Positions 5,874 to 12,595 of a DNA stretch of 16,137 nucleotides are shown here, in pieces. The stretch comes from Bordetella parapertussis (GTDB lineage Bacteria; Pseudomonadota; Gammaproteobacteria; Burkholderiales; Burkholderiaceae_C). The stretch is taken from positions 1 to 16,137 of the forward strand of contig CAMDKD010000052.1 in the NCBI GenBank assembly GCA_945901125.1, in the 5' to 3' direction. Position 1 is the first letter of the stretch; each line of letters starts with the position of its first letter. A program made the position numbers and the translations under genes. The notes under the pieces are model-generated. The model ran no database searches, was not told where the DNA came from, and worked only from the letters and a program-made list of their open reading frames with translations.

Positions 5874-8195
5874 ATGAGTGACCCCAAGCCGGCTGCGGCC
5901 GACCACACCAGCCCGCAAGCCCGCGCCCAATTGCGCAAAGCCGCGCTCGAATACCACGAGTTTCCAACCCCGGGCAAAGTCGCCATACAAGCGACCAAGC
6001 AACTGGTCAACCAGCACGATTTGTCGCTGGCGTATTCGCCCGGTGTCGCCGCGCCTTGCGAGGAAATCGTCAAAGACCCGAACAACGCTTACAAATACAC
6101 CAGCCGCGGCAACCTGGTCGCCGTCATCACCAATGGCACAGCAGTGCTGGGTCTGGGTGACATCGGGCCACTGGCCGCCAAGCCGGTGATGGAAGGCAAA
6201 GGCGTGTTGTTCAAAAAATTCGCCGGTATCGATGTGTTTGACATAGAAATCAACGAAAAAGACCCGGACAAACTGGTCGACATCATTGCTTCGTTGGAGC
6301 CGACTTTCGGCGGCATCAATCTGGAAGACATCAAAGCACCGGATTGTTTTTATGTCGAGCGCCAGCTGCGCAAACGCATGAAGATTCCGGTGTTCCATGA
6401 CGATCAACACGGCACCGCCATCGTGGTCGGCGCAGCCATTTTGAACGGCTTGAAAGTCGTCGGCAAAGACATTGCCAAAGTCAAACTGGTGGCGTCAGGC
6501 GCGGGTGCAGCAGCGCTGGCCTGTCTGGGCATGCTGGTGAAACTGGGCATGCCGCGCAGCAATATTTGGGTGACCGATCTGGCCGGTGTGGTGTTTGAGG
6601 GCCGCACCGAGTTGATGGACGAAGACAAAATCGAGTTCGTGCAAAAAACCTCGGCCCGCACTCTGGCTGATGTGATGGCCGACGCCGATGTGTTCCTGGG
6701 ACTGTCGGCCGGTGGCGTGCTCAAACCCGAGATGGTCAAAGTCATGGCAGCGCGCCCGCTGATACTGGCGCTGGCCAACCCGACGCCGGAAATCCTGCCC
6801 GAGGAGGTCTTGAAAGTGCGTGACGATGCCATCATGGCCACCGGTCGCACCGACTACCCGAACCAGGTCAATAACGTCCTGTGCTTTCCTTACATTTTCC
6901 GCGGCGCGCTGGATGCAGGCGCGTCCACCATCACGCCGGAAATGGAAGTGGCTGCGGTACACGCGATTGCCGAACTCGCTCAGGCCGAGCAAAGCGAAGT
7001 CGTCGCCGCCGCCTATGCCGGTGAAAACCTGGCCTTCGGCCCCGAGTACTTGATTCCCAAACCGTTTGACCCGCGCCTGATGATGAAAATTGCGCCGGCC
7101 GTGGTGCAAGCGGCGATTGCCAGCGGCGTGGCGCAACGCCCTATCGCCGACATGGACGCTTACCGCGAAAAACTGCAGTCCTTGGTTTACGCATCGGGTG
7201 CAGCCATGAAGCCGGTGTTCAGCGCTGCCAAGCGCGGCAGCAGAAAACGCATTTGCTTTGCCGAAGGCGAAGACGAGCGCGTGCTGCGCGCAGCGCAAAT
7301 CGTGCTTGACGAAGGCCTGGCCAAACCGATTTTGATCGGCCGCCCGTCCGTCATCAGCCAGCGCATCGAGCGCTTCGGCTTGCGCATGTCAGAAGACGTG
7401 GATTACCAAGTGGTCAACGTGGAAGACGACCACCGCTACCGTGATTTCTGGCAAAGCTATCACCGCATGACCGAGCGCAAAGGGGTGACGCAACAATTGG
7501 CCAAGATAGACATGCGTCGGCGCTTGACGCTGATCGGCTGCATGATGGTGCACAAGGGCGAAGCCGACGGCTTGATTTGCGGCACCTGGTCAACTCCCGA
7601 TTCGCATCTGCAATATGTTGACCAAGTCATAGGCTTGCGCCCCGGCGTCAGCACCTACGCTTGTATGAATGCGCTGCTATTGCCCGAGCGCCAGCTGTTT
7701 TTGGTCGATACCCATATCAATTACGACCCTACTGCCGAGCAACTGGCAGAAATTACCGTCATGGCGGCGGAAGAAATGAAACGCTTTGGCGTCGAGCCCA
7801 AGGCTGCCTTGCTGTCGCACTCCAATTTCGGCAGCAGCAACCACCCGACCGCGTTGAAAATGCGTCGCACACTGGCCTTGGTGCAGCAACGTGCCCCCTG
7901 GCTGGAGATTGACGGGGAAATGCATGCCGATGTCGCCATTGACAGCGCCGCACGTCAAGCCCTGATGCCCAACAGCACACTGCACGCCGATGCCAACTTG
8001 CTGGTTTTGCCAAACCTGGATGCGGCCAATATCACTTACAACCTGTTGAAAACAGCCGCCGGCGGCAATATTGCCATCGGGCCGGTGCTGCTGGGCGCGG
8101 CCAAACAGGTGCAAATTCTGACCGCCAGCACCACGGTGCGCCGTATTGTGAACATGACAGCCATCGCTGTTGCCGATTTAAATGCTGTCAGATAA
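5874..8195 (+). CDS. maeB: NADP-dependent malic enzyme with phosphotransacetylase-like domain
   Basis: A 773-residue MaeB-type enzyme that oxidatively decarboxylates malate to pyruvate with reduction of NADP+, supplying NADPH and pyruvate during growth on acids. The malic domain covers about residues 20-200: probable catalytic Tyr54 in LSLAYSPGVAAPCEE, Lys109 in VMEGKG and metal-site aspartates in VFHDDQHGTA (173-182). The NAD(P)-binding domain (about 185-425) carries VASGAGAAALACLG (207-219). The C-terminal third (about 445-770) is a phosphate acetyl/butyryl-transferase-like domain starting at ICFAEGEDERVL. In characterised MaeB proteins that domain binds acetyl-CoA and regulates the enzyme rather than acting as a transferase. 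Length and domain order are typical. The start at 5874 fits, although the ribosome binding site is weak. Confidence 0.94.
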   Translation: MSDPKPAAADHTSPQARAQLRKAALEYHEFPTPGKVAIQATKQLVNQHDLSLAYSPGVAAPCEEIVKDPNNAYKYTSRGNLVAVITNGTAVLGLGDIGPLAAKPVMEGKGVLFKKFAGIDVFDIEINEKDPDKLVDIIASLEPTFGGINLEDIKAPDCFYVERQLRKRMKIPVFHDDQHGTAIVVGAAILNGLKVVGKDIAKVKLVASGAGAAALACLGMLVKLGMPRSNIWVTDLAGVVFEGRTELMDEDKIEFVQKTSARTLADVMADADVFLGLSAGGVLKPEMVKVMAARPLILALANPTPEILPEEVLKVRDDAIMATGRTDYPNQVNNVLCFPYIFRGALDAGASTITPEMEVAAVHAIAELAQAEQSEVVAAAYAGENLAFGPEYLIPKPFDPRLMMKIAPAVVQAAIASGVAQRPIADMDAYREKLQSLVYASGAAMKPVFSAAKRGSRKRICFAEGEDERVLRAAQIVLDEGLAKPILIGRPSVISQRIERFGLRMSEDVDYQVVNVEDDHRYRDFWQSYHRMTERKGVTQQLAKIDMRRRLTLIGCMMVHKGEADGLICGTWSTPDSHLQYVDQVIGLRPGVSTYACMNALLLPERQLFLVDTHINYDPTAEQLAEITVMAAEEMKRFGVEPKAALLSHSNFGSSNHPTALKMRRTLALVQQRAPWLEIDGEMHADVAIDSAARQALMPNSTLHADANLLVLPNLDAANITYNLLKTAAGGNIAIGPVLLGAAKQVQILTASTTVRRIVNMTAIAVADLNAVR

Positions 8196-8316
8196 GGCTG
8201 ATATTAATTGTTAGCACTTACACACATGCCGGCTTAGGCCCTTCTGCTGTCACTGTTGCATCTGTCGATCCTTGCAAATTTAGCGTGTTTGCAGGATAAT
8301 CATTGAATCGAATTTT

Positions 8317-8330
8317 TCGGGTTAACCCGA
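8317..8330. repeat. Perfect 14-bp palindrome between maeB and the barstar gene
   Basis: TCGGGTTAACCCGA is self-complementary with no loop. Lacking a loop and a following T-run on either strand, it looks like a dimeric-protein binding site rather than a terminator. It lies 24 nt before a TTGACA hexamer, a suitable place for an operator. Confidence 0.5.
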
Positions 8331-8353
8331 GTTCGGAAACCGGTCGCTGCACT

Positions 8354-8390
8354 TTGACAGTGCGTTGTAGACAACTTATCCACAGTTGAC
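8354..8390 (+). promoter_or_regulatory. Putative promoter of the barstar gene overlapping a DnaA-box match
   Basis: TTGACA at 8354-8359 is a perfect -35 hexamer. A 17-bp spacer leads to TATCCA (8377-8382), a poor -10. That -10 lies within an exact DnaA box TTATCCACA (8376-8384). The same stretch has nested inverted repeats: GTTGT-AG-ACAAC (8364-8375) and CAACT/AGTTG (8372-8376 with 8384-8388) around the box. If the box is occupied, the promoter would be blocked. The promoter call is tentative because of the weak -10. Confidence 0.4.
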
Positions 8391-8429
8391 TTTCGCCCGG
8401 ATTCTGCGCTCGCACATTGCAGGATTACC

Positions 8430-8999
8430 ATGGCGACGGACATGCCTCTTCGTACAGTCAAAACAAATATTGTTCAATCCATACGTGCTTTTCGTGTGGA
8501 GGACTTGCAGACTGCTGCAGCGCAACTGGGTTACCACTTCCTGTATGCCAACTTGGCCAATGCCTTAAGCAAGCAGGATATCCTGGACATGACGGCACAA
8601 CAGTTCACTTTCTCGCAGCAAGCAGGCAAGAACTTTGACACTTTGTTCGATTGCATGAGCGATGCCTTGTACAAGTCCGGCCAGCAACCCGGCTTTATAC
8701 TGGTGCTTGAACACATCCCCGCCCACGCCAAATTTGACAAGGAAGCACGCGAGCAGTTGCTGGACGTGTTCCGCGAAGCAGCTGAGTTCTGGGGCGAGCG
8801 CAAAGTCTCATTCCGCTGTTTTTATTCGTTCTCGGTGGCACGTGCGGCCGCGGCAGAGCGCGTAGACGGCATCGAGGCCACAGGCATAGAACTGGGTGAC
8901 GGCGAAAAAATGCCGACCGACAAACTGATCGATGTGTCGCCATTGGCGCTTCGCATGAGCAGTCCATTCAACGCAGGCTACTGGCTTACTGCCGCTTGA
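8430..8999 (+). CDS. Barstar-family protein (RNase-inhibitor fold), no RNase partner
   Basis: A 189-residue protein whose middle, QQAGKNFDTLFDCMSDAL (63-80), aligns without gaps to the barnase-binding helix of barstar. Asp70, Asp74 and Cys75 correspond to barstar Asp35, Asp39 and Cys40, and the Gly-x-Asn before them is also kept. The strand GFILVLEHI (88-96) follows as in barstar. The protein is about twice the length of the 90-residue Bacillus inhibitor, with a further 60 residues after about 135 that I do not recognise. Barstars bind and inhibit secreted or toxin RNases of the barnase type. No such RNase is encoded in this window, so the target is unknown. ATG 8430 has a good ribosome binding site (AGGA, 8421-8424). 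A strong terminator follows 23 nt after the stop. Confidence 0.65.
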   Translation: MATDMPLRTVKTNIVQSIRAFRVEDLQTAAAQLGYHFLYANLANALSKQDILDMTAQQFTFSQQAGKNFDTLFDCMSDALYKSGQQPGFILVLEHIPAHAKFDKEAREQLLDVFREAAEFWGERKVSFRCFYSFSVARAAAAERVDGIEATGIELGDGEKMPTDKLIDVSPLALRMSSPFNAGYWLTAA

Positions 9000-9022
9000 T
9001 TTTAATATACCGAACCAGCTTG

Positions 9023-9050
9023 AAAGCCCCGTTTTACGGGGCTTTTTCTT
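9023..9050 (+). terminator. Rho-independent terminator after the barstar gene
   Basis: A perfect 10-bp stem, AAAGCCCCGT (9023-9032) with ACGGGGCTTT (9036-9045), a TTT loop and a downstream T-rich tract TTTTTCTTTG. It lies between two convergent genes. The A residues at the left edge give a short U-tract on the other strand, so it may also stop transcription of the minus-strand operon that ends at 9061. Confidence 0.92.
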
Positions 9051-9060
9051 TGTTGGACGC

Positions 9061-9900
9061 TCAAACTTGCCTATGTGCCAACTGCAAGCGGCACCGCTGA
9101 GGCGCCTGCAAAACCCGAGAAGACGCACTGGAAAATACCAAATTTCTCAAAAAAGCCTCTCGACCTTGCACCGTAGCCACGGTTTTATATCCCTCATAGC
9201 CAAACAACATCCACTCTAGGGACAGTGCCTCACTCAAAGATTGCCCCAAAGCCGGGGTACTGCTGGGCAAGATATCTGCTTCATTCAACAGCACATTAAA
9301 CCAGGCTTGGTTCCATTCAAAATCAGTACCTTGAACCAGGCGGTGGTTTTGTACCGCCAATGAAAAGTCGGACCGAAAAATAGCCGTCTCAATGCGTTGC
9401 ACCCAAAACTCAGGTACCGACTGCTTGTTTAAGAAAGGGCGCATGAACATGCAAGAGCGCATTTCAATCTGGAACTTGGCTGCGTTCACACCACCTGAAT
9501 GCATGAAGTCATGACCCGCCGCCGCTAACAAACCTGCCGCCAACCAGTCGGGTTCGTGCCTGCCAGAAATTTTGGCTTCGATAGCCATTTGCAAAGCCAT
9601 GGTGGTGATGACGTCAGCGGTGTGCAACCGGTTATGGTACTTGGGCTCATCAGATGGGTTATTGTCTTGAAAGCGCGACTCGCTATAGCTGGCAACATCC
9701 AAGGCAGCGGCCAGCATGCTGCTGGCCGCTGCCGAGAGGGTGGTTTCCTTCAATTGCAAAAACGCCATGCTGGCCTGCAAAACCTGAGGCAAACCCATCC
9801 AGTCTTGCATCCATGAAGCGCGCAAAAACAGCAACGACTCATCCAAACAGGCTTGCCAATCGTCTGCATTTAATTGCAGGAGTTGCGCTTGGTTATTCAT
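9061..9900 (-). CDS. Putative class I (animal-type) 3',5'-cyclic nucleotide phosphodiesterase
   Basis: A 279-residue protein with the metal-site signature of the PDEase_I family (Pfam PF00233) rather than of the usual bacterial cAMP phosphodiesterases. Seen: YHNRLHTADV (88-97; family pattern YHN-x-x-H-x-x-DV), GHDFMHSGGVN (129-139; family pattern HD-x-D-HPG-x-N) and NEADILP (206-212; family pattern AD-x-x-x-P). His93, His130, Asp131 and Asp209 are thus the expected metal ligands, and His89 the catalytic acid. The 37-residue His93-His130 spacing is like that of PDE4 (36). A later glutamine, Gln245, might be the purine-binding one. It lies last in the operon, 2 nt after a cyclic-nucleotide-binding protein gene and downstream of a nucleotidyl cyclase gene. 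Hydrolysis of cAMP or cGMP is therefore the likely role. It is soluble with no signal or membrane segment. A generic HD hydrolase is the alternative. Confidence 0.78.
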   Translation of the reverse strand: MNNQAQLLQLNADDWQACLDESLLFLRASWMQDWMGLPQVLQASMAFLQLKETTLSAAASSMLAAALDVASYSESRFQDNNPSDEPKYHNRLHTADVITTMALQMAIEAKISGRHEPDWLAAGLLAAAGHDFMHSGGVNAAKFQIEMRSCMFMRPFLNKQSVPEFWVQRIETAIFRSDFSLAVQNHRLVQGTDFEWNQAWFNVLLNEADILPSSTPALGQSLSEALSLEWMLFGYEGYKTVATVQGREAFLRNLVFSSASSRVLQAPQRCRLQLAHRQV

Positions 9901-9902
9901 GA

Positions 9903-10253
9903 TTAACGCATGGTCTTTTTAATAGCGTTGTTCATTGAAAGCTGTAGCAACAAGGACTCCAAAATAACCACCAAAAGAGGGGAATAGCTCTTCAACAACT
10001 CCGAAGCGTCTTCGTTGTTGATTTTTTTACAGATCACATTGGTCTTAGCGCGAATACTGGCAGCGCGAATACCGCCGGACAAAATCGCGGCTTCACCAAA
10101 TGACTGCCCCTGCGCGATAGACCCGAAAACATTGCCGGAGGCGTCCGTCAATTCGACCTCGCCTTTTTCCAAGAAATACAAATGTGTGGCCTGGTCACCT
10201 GCACGAAAGATGTTTTGTCCTGCAGTGAATTCTTCTTGTGAAAAATTTTTCAT
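9903..10253 (-). CDS. Stand-alone cyclic-nucleotide-binding domain protein, canonical cassette
   Basis: A 116-residue protein consisting of one CNB (CAP_ED) domain. Seen: the beta-barrel entry FTAGQNIFRAGDQATHLYFL (9-28), the EKGEVEL strand (29-35) and a phosphate-binding cassette FGEAAILSGGIRAASIRA (52-69). In the cassette Glu54 and Arg63 hold the E-x(8)-R spacing of PKA and CAP and should contact the ribose and cyclic phosphate. The C-terminus is one or two helices (80-116) with no helix-turn-helix, so unlike CRP it cannot act directly as a transcription factor. It is probably a small soluble reader of the nucleotide made by the upstream cyclase, acting through protein contacts. It starts 13 nt after the second CNB gene and ends 2 nt before the phosphodiesterase gene. 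Confidence 0.85.
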   Translation of the reverse strand: MKNFSQEEFTAGQNIFRAGDQATHLYFLEKGEVELTDASGNVFGSIAQGQSFGEAAILSGGIRAASIRAKTNVICKKINNEDASELLKSYSPLLVVILESLLLQLSMNNAIKKTMR

Positions 10254-10266
10254 GGCTGAATCCGAA

Positions 10267-10812
10267 TCATTTGACGGTCAAGTTGCGTTTGATAAGGCTC
10301 ACCAGAATCGACTTCATCTCTGGCGGTAATTGGTGCACGATGTTGTCTACCTTGTGAAACGCAATGATCTTGACTTGCAATGCGGTATGCGCCGTAAGCG
10401 TATAGCGTGAAGGAATACCGACCATGCCTTCAGCAAGCCCCAATACAGCGCCGGGCCCCAGGAAGAAGGTTTTGTCGTTGCGCGTGGCACAAACCTCTCC
10501 ACTGGTGATGAAGTAGGCTTCGTCAAATTCTTGACCACTTGAAATGATTTTTTTCTTCGCCGGCAACATAGTGACGTTAAGTAAACTGGTGTCCAACAAA
10601 GCCAGGAACAGTCGCTCATCGCTGGACAACTCGCCGGATTGAATGGCATCCATGCCCAGACTCGATTTCAAGAAGTTGTTCTTGTACTTGCTGAGCCGAT
10701 CAACATCAACAGAAAAAAGCGGGGGCTTGGAAATCATTTTTGTGCTCGCTACTGACGAGTCCTGGTTTGAAACATAAACATCTTCATTGCAAACCCTCAA
10801 TAACGTAGGCAA
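10267..10812 (-). CDS. Divergent stand-alone cyclic-nucleotide-binding-like protein
   Basis: A 181-residue protein (from TTG 10812) with a CNB-like barrel: LPAKKKIISSGQEFDEAYFI (83-102), TSGEVCAT (103-110) and a cassette-like LGLAEGMVGIPSRYTLTA (124-141). In a gapless alignment with PKA the ribose-binding Glu becomes Leu126 and the phosphate-binding Arg becomes Ser135. Allowing a shift, Glu128 and Arg136 could substitute. Nucleotide binding is therefore doubtful. There is no DNA-binding domain. The start is uncertain: TTG 10812 overlaps the cyclase gene by 29 nt; ATG at 10737 (codon 26) gives 156 residues and loses only a non-conserved leader. Between them lies a well-placed GAGGG and an out-of-frame ATG (10787), see findings. 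Confidence 0.75.
   Translation of the reverse strand: MPTLLRVCNEDVYVSNQDSSVASTKMISKPPLFSVDVDRLSKYKNNFLKSSLGMDAIQSGELSSDERLFLALLDTSLLNVTMLPAKKKIISSGQEFDEAYFITSGEVCATRNDKTFFLGPGAVLGLAEGMVGIPSRYTLTAHTALQVKIIAFHKVDNIVHQLPPEMKSILVSLIKRNLTVK
10749..10787 (-). other. Mini-ORF overlapping the cyclase stop codon (12 codons)
   Basis: ATG at 10787-10785 overlaps the cyclase TGA (10786-10784) as ATGA, has a GAGGG six bases upstream and reads 12 codons to TAG at 10751-10749, in a different frame from the CNB gene. The next in-frame CNB ATG (10737) starts 11 nt after this stop. It may be a coupling leader or the remnant of the original CNB start after a one-base indel. Confidence 0.35.
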
Positions 10813-12595
10813 TCACTGGTTCCGCCTTGCCTTTGACTTTGATTTCGGATTTCTCCCCCACCAAGACCTTGTCTTTAGCCAATAAGTAAGTAGCTTCTGA
10901 AATCATGCATTTGGTATTGGGCGCGGCGCTCTCTAAGCGTTGACCAATATTGACGTTGTCGCCCACCATGGCGTATTCCAAGCGGTGGCGGCTGCTCCCC
11001 AGATTGCCCAAAATCACGTCGCCACTATTGATGCCCACCCGAATTTGAATTTCTTCAAAGGAGTCGAGATTGAATTGCAAAAGCTTTTCTTGCATGCACC
11101 AAGCGGCCATGACCGCGTTTTGCGCGTCCAGTACCTGGTTGCCCGAATCAAATCGCGCCACGATGGCGTCGCCAATGAACTTGTCAATGATGGCGCCGTG
11201 TTCAGTCAAGATATCGACCATCAAGTCAAAGTAGCTGTTGAGCAGCTTGACGATTTTGCGTGCTGAATAACGTTCGCATTTACTTGAAAAGCCGCAAATG
11301 TCCGAGAACAAAATAGTGATGTTTTTTTCTTCGCCGTTCTCAAAACCCTGGCCGCTATCAAGCATATGGTTGACCGCTTTCAAGGTGTCGGCGGCGACAA
11401 ACTTGGCATTGATTTCTTGCTCTTTTTTGGCCTTGGCCGCCAGCACCGCTGTATCGATGGACTTTTTCAACTCCTGGCGTGTGAACGGTTTGGTGAGATA
11501 GGCCGACACGCCCAAGAGTTCGCCCTTCTTCAGGTCAAGGTCGGTAGCGCGCGTGGTGATCATGATGATCGGAATATCTTTGTAGTCATCGTGCGCACGC
11601 ACCTCGCAGCAAAACTGCCAGCCATTCAACACCGGCATGTCGTAGTCCGAGGTGATGATGTCAGGCTTGAAACGCTGCACCGCTTTGTAGCCTTCAAACC
11701 CATTGCTGGCGGTTTCTACTTGGTAGTCCAGCTCTTTAAATTTGGCCACGATCAAGCTGCGAATGGTGGGGCTGTCGTCCACGACCAAGGCGCGCAGCCT
11801 TCGGCCTTTTGGCGCCAATGGGCAGATGTCTTGTATCTTTTTCAGATTTTGCGCGCTGGCATAAGGCGAGAGCAAAATATCGCCGACACCGCTTTTGATC
11901 AGCTTTTCTATCTCGTGCACATCGCGGCCATTGAAGGTGACCATGAATGGCGAGCTTTTGAAGCATTCAATGGCTGCGAGTTGTTGGTGCACCTCGATGG
12001 CGCTGCTGCTCTCGATTTTGTGGTCACACACAATCAAGTCAGGTGCCAGGTATTGCTTGACCTCAGCGCTGACTTGCACGCCTTCGGTGACCACCACGTC
12101 ATAGCCGATTTGCTGCAAGGCCAGGATCAATTCTTTTTGAGAGCGACTGGTGAGCAACCAAATTTGCTTGGGCAAAGAGAACGCGCGTTTAACCAACTTT
12201 GCCAGTTTGTCATCGCTGAAGTCACCACTCACCAAAGCGTTGGCACCCATGAACGAACGGGCGCGATCTTGGCTGATTTCTTCTTTGCAATACACCACGA
12301 TGAACAAATTTCCCAGCGCTCTGTGAGTTTGTAATTCTGAAATCAAGCCGCTGTACTCGCCAATCAACAGATCGCACTCGAGAAATAACACATTGAATTT
12401 ACCCTTGACCAAAGACTCGGCCAAAGACGCGTTGTCATGGCACAAGCTCAAGCCCACGCCATATCGCATGCATTGCGTACTCAGTTCTTGCGCCAAGACC
12501 GCATCGGCATAGGCCACCATGGCGCGGTGCGGCAAGGCAGCACGCTTGCTGGCCGAGACGTTGGCCATCAGCTCAATCGATGGCGCGTACGACAT
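10784..12595 (-). CDS. Triple-receiver class III nucleotidyl cyclase (REC-REC-REC-CHD)
   Basis: A 603-residue soluble response regulator with cyclase output. Two degenerate receiver-like domains come first (about 24-140 and 143-255); they lack the acidic pair. The third receiver (about 267-385) is complete: Asp273/Asp274, phospho-acceptor Asp317 in SDYDMP, Thr347 and Lys369-Pro370. After a helical linker (385-420) the class III catalytic domain (about 424-600) carries metal-binding Asp432 (LFSDICGF) and Asp476 (FIGDA), 44 residues apart as in CyaC, and transition-state Asn549 and Arg553. The purine-selecting pair is Lys472 and Ala542; adenylate cyclases usually have Lys with Asp/Thr, so cAMP is likely but unproven. 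Phosphorylation by the upstream chemotaxis-type kinase probably controls it. The ATG at 12595 overlaps the preceding gene by 23 nt; codon 11 is an alternative start. Confidence 0.92.
   Translation of the reverse strand: MSYAPSIELMANVSASKRAALPHRAMVAYADAVLAQELSTQCMRYGVGLSLCHDNASLAESLVKGKFNVLFLECDLLIGEYSGLISELQTHRALGNLFIVVYCKEEISQDRARSFMGANALVSGDFSDDKLAKLVKRAFSLPKQIWLLTSRSQKELILALQQIGYDVVVTEGVQVSAEVKQYLAPDLIVCDHKIESSSAIEVHQQLAAIECFKSSPFMVTFNGRDVHEIEKLIKSGVGDILLSPYASAQNLKKIQDICPLAPKGRRLRALVVDDSPTIRSLIVAKFKELDYQVETASNGFEGYKAVQRFKPDIITSDYDMPVLNGWQFCCEVRAHDDYKDIPIIMITTRATDLDLKKGELLGVSAYLTKPFTRQELKKSIDTAVLAAKAKKEQEINAKFVAADTLKAVNHMLDSGQGFENGEEKNITILFSDICGFSSKCERYSARKIVKLLNSYFDLMVDILTEHGAIIDKFIGDAIVARFDSGNQVLDAQNAVMAAWCMQEKLLQFNLDSFEEIQIRVGINSGDVILGNLGSSRHRLEYAMVGDNVNIGQRLESAAPNTKCMISEATYLLAKDKVLVGEKSEIKVKGKAEPVIAYVIEGLQ

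Noticed and set aside
6495..7298. Minus-strand open frame of 267 codons inside maeB, and a similar one (2530-3198) inside pepP
   Set aside because: Both are antisense shadows of conserved enzyme genes, rich in His/Arg/Gln with no domain resemblance.
8317..8330. Palindrome as transcription terminator of maeB
   Set aside because: It has no loop and no T-run downstream on the plus strand; the T-run lies before it.
4888..8384. The two DnaA boxes as part of a replication origin
   Set aside because: They are 3.5 kb apart, each single, with no AT-rich unwinding element and no dnaA, dnaN or parAB genes nearby.
9903..10253. CNB protein as a CRP/FNR transcription factor
   Set aside because: The protein ends after the nucleotide-binding domain and has no helix-turn-helix.
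11366..12334. Long plus-strand open frame (322 codons) opposite the cyclase gene
   Set aside because: It is the complement of the well-supported receiver-cyclase gene, has no recognisable domain, and its composition is that expected of an antisense shadow.
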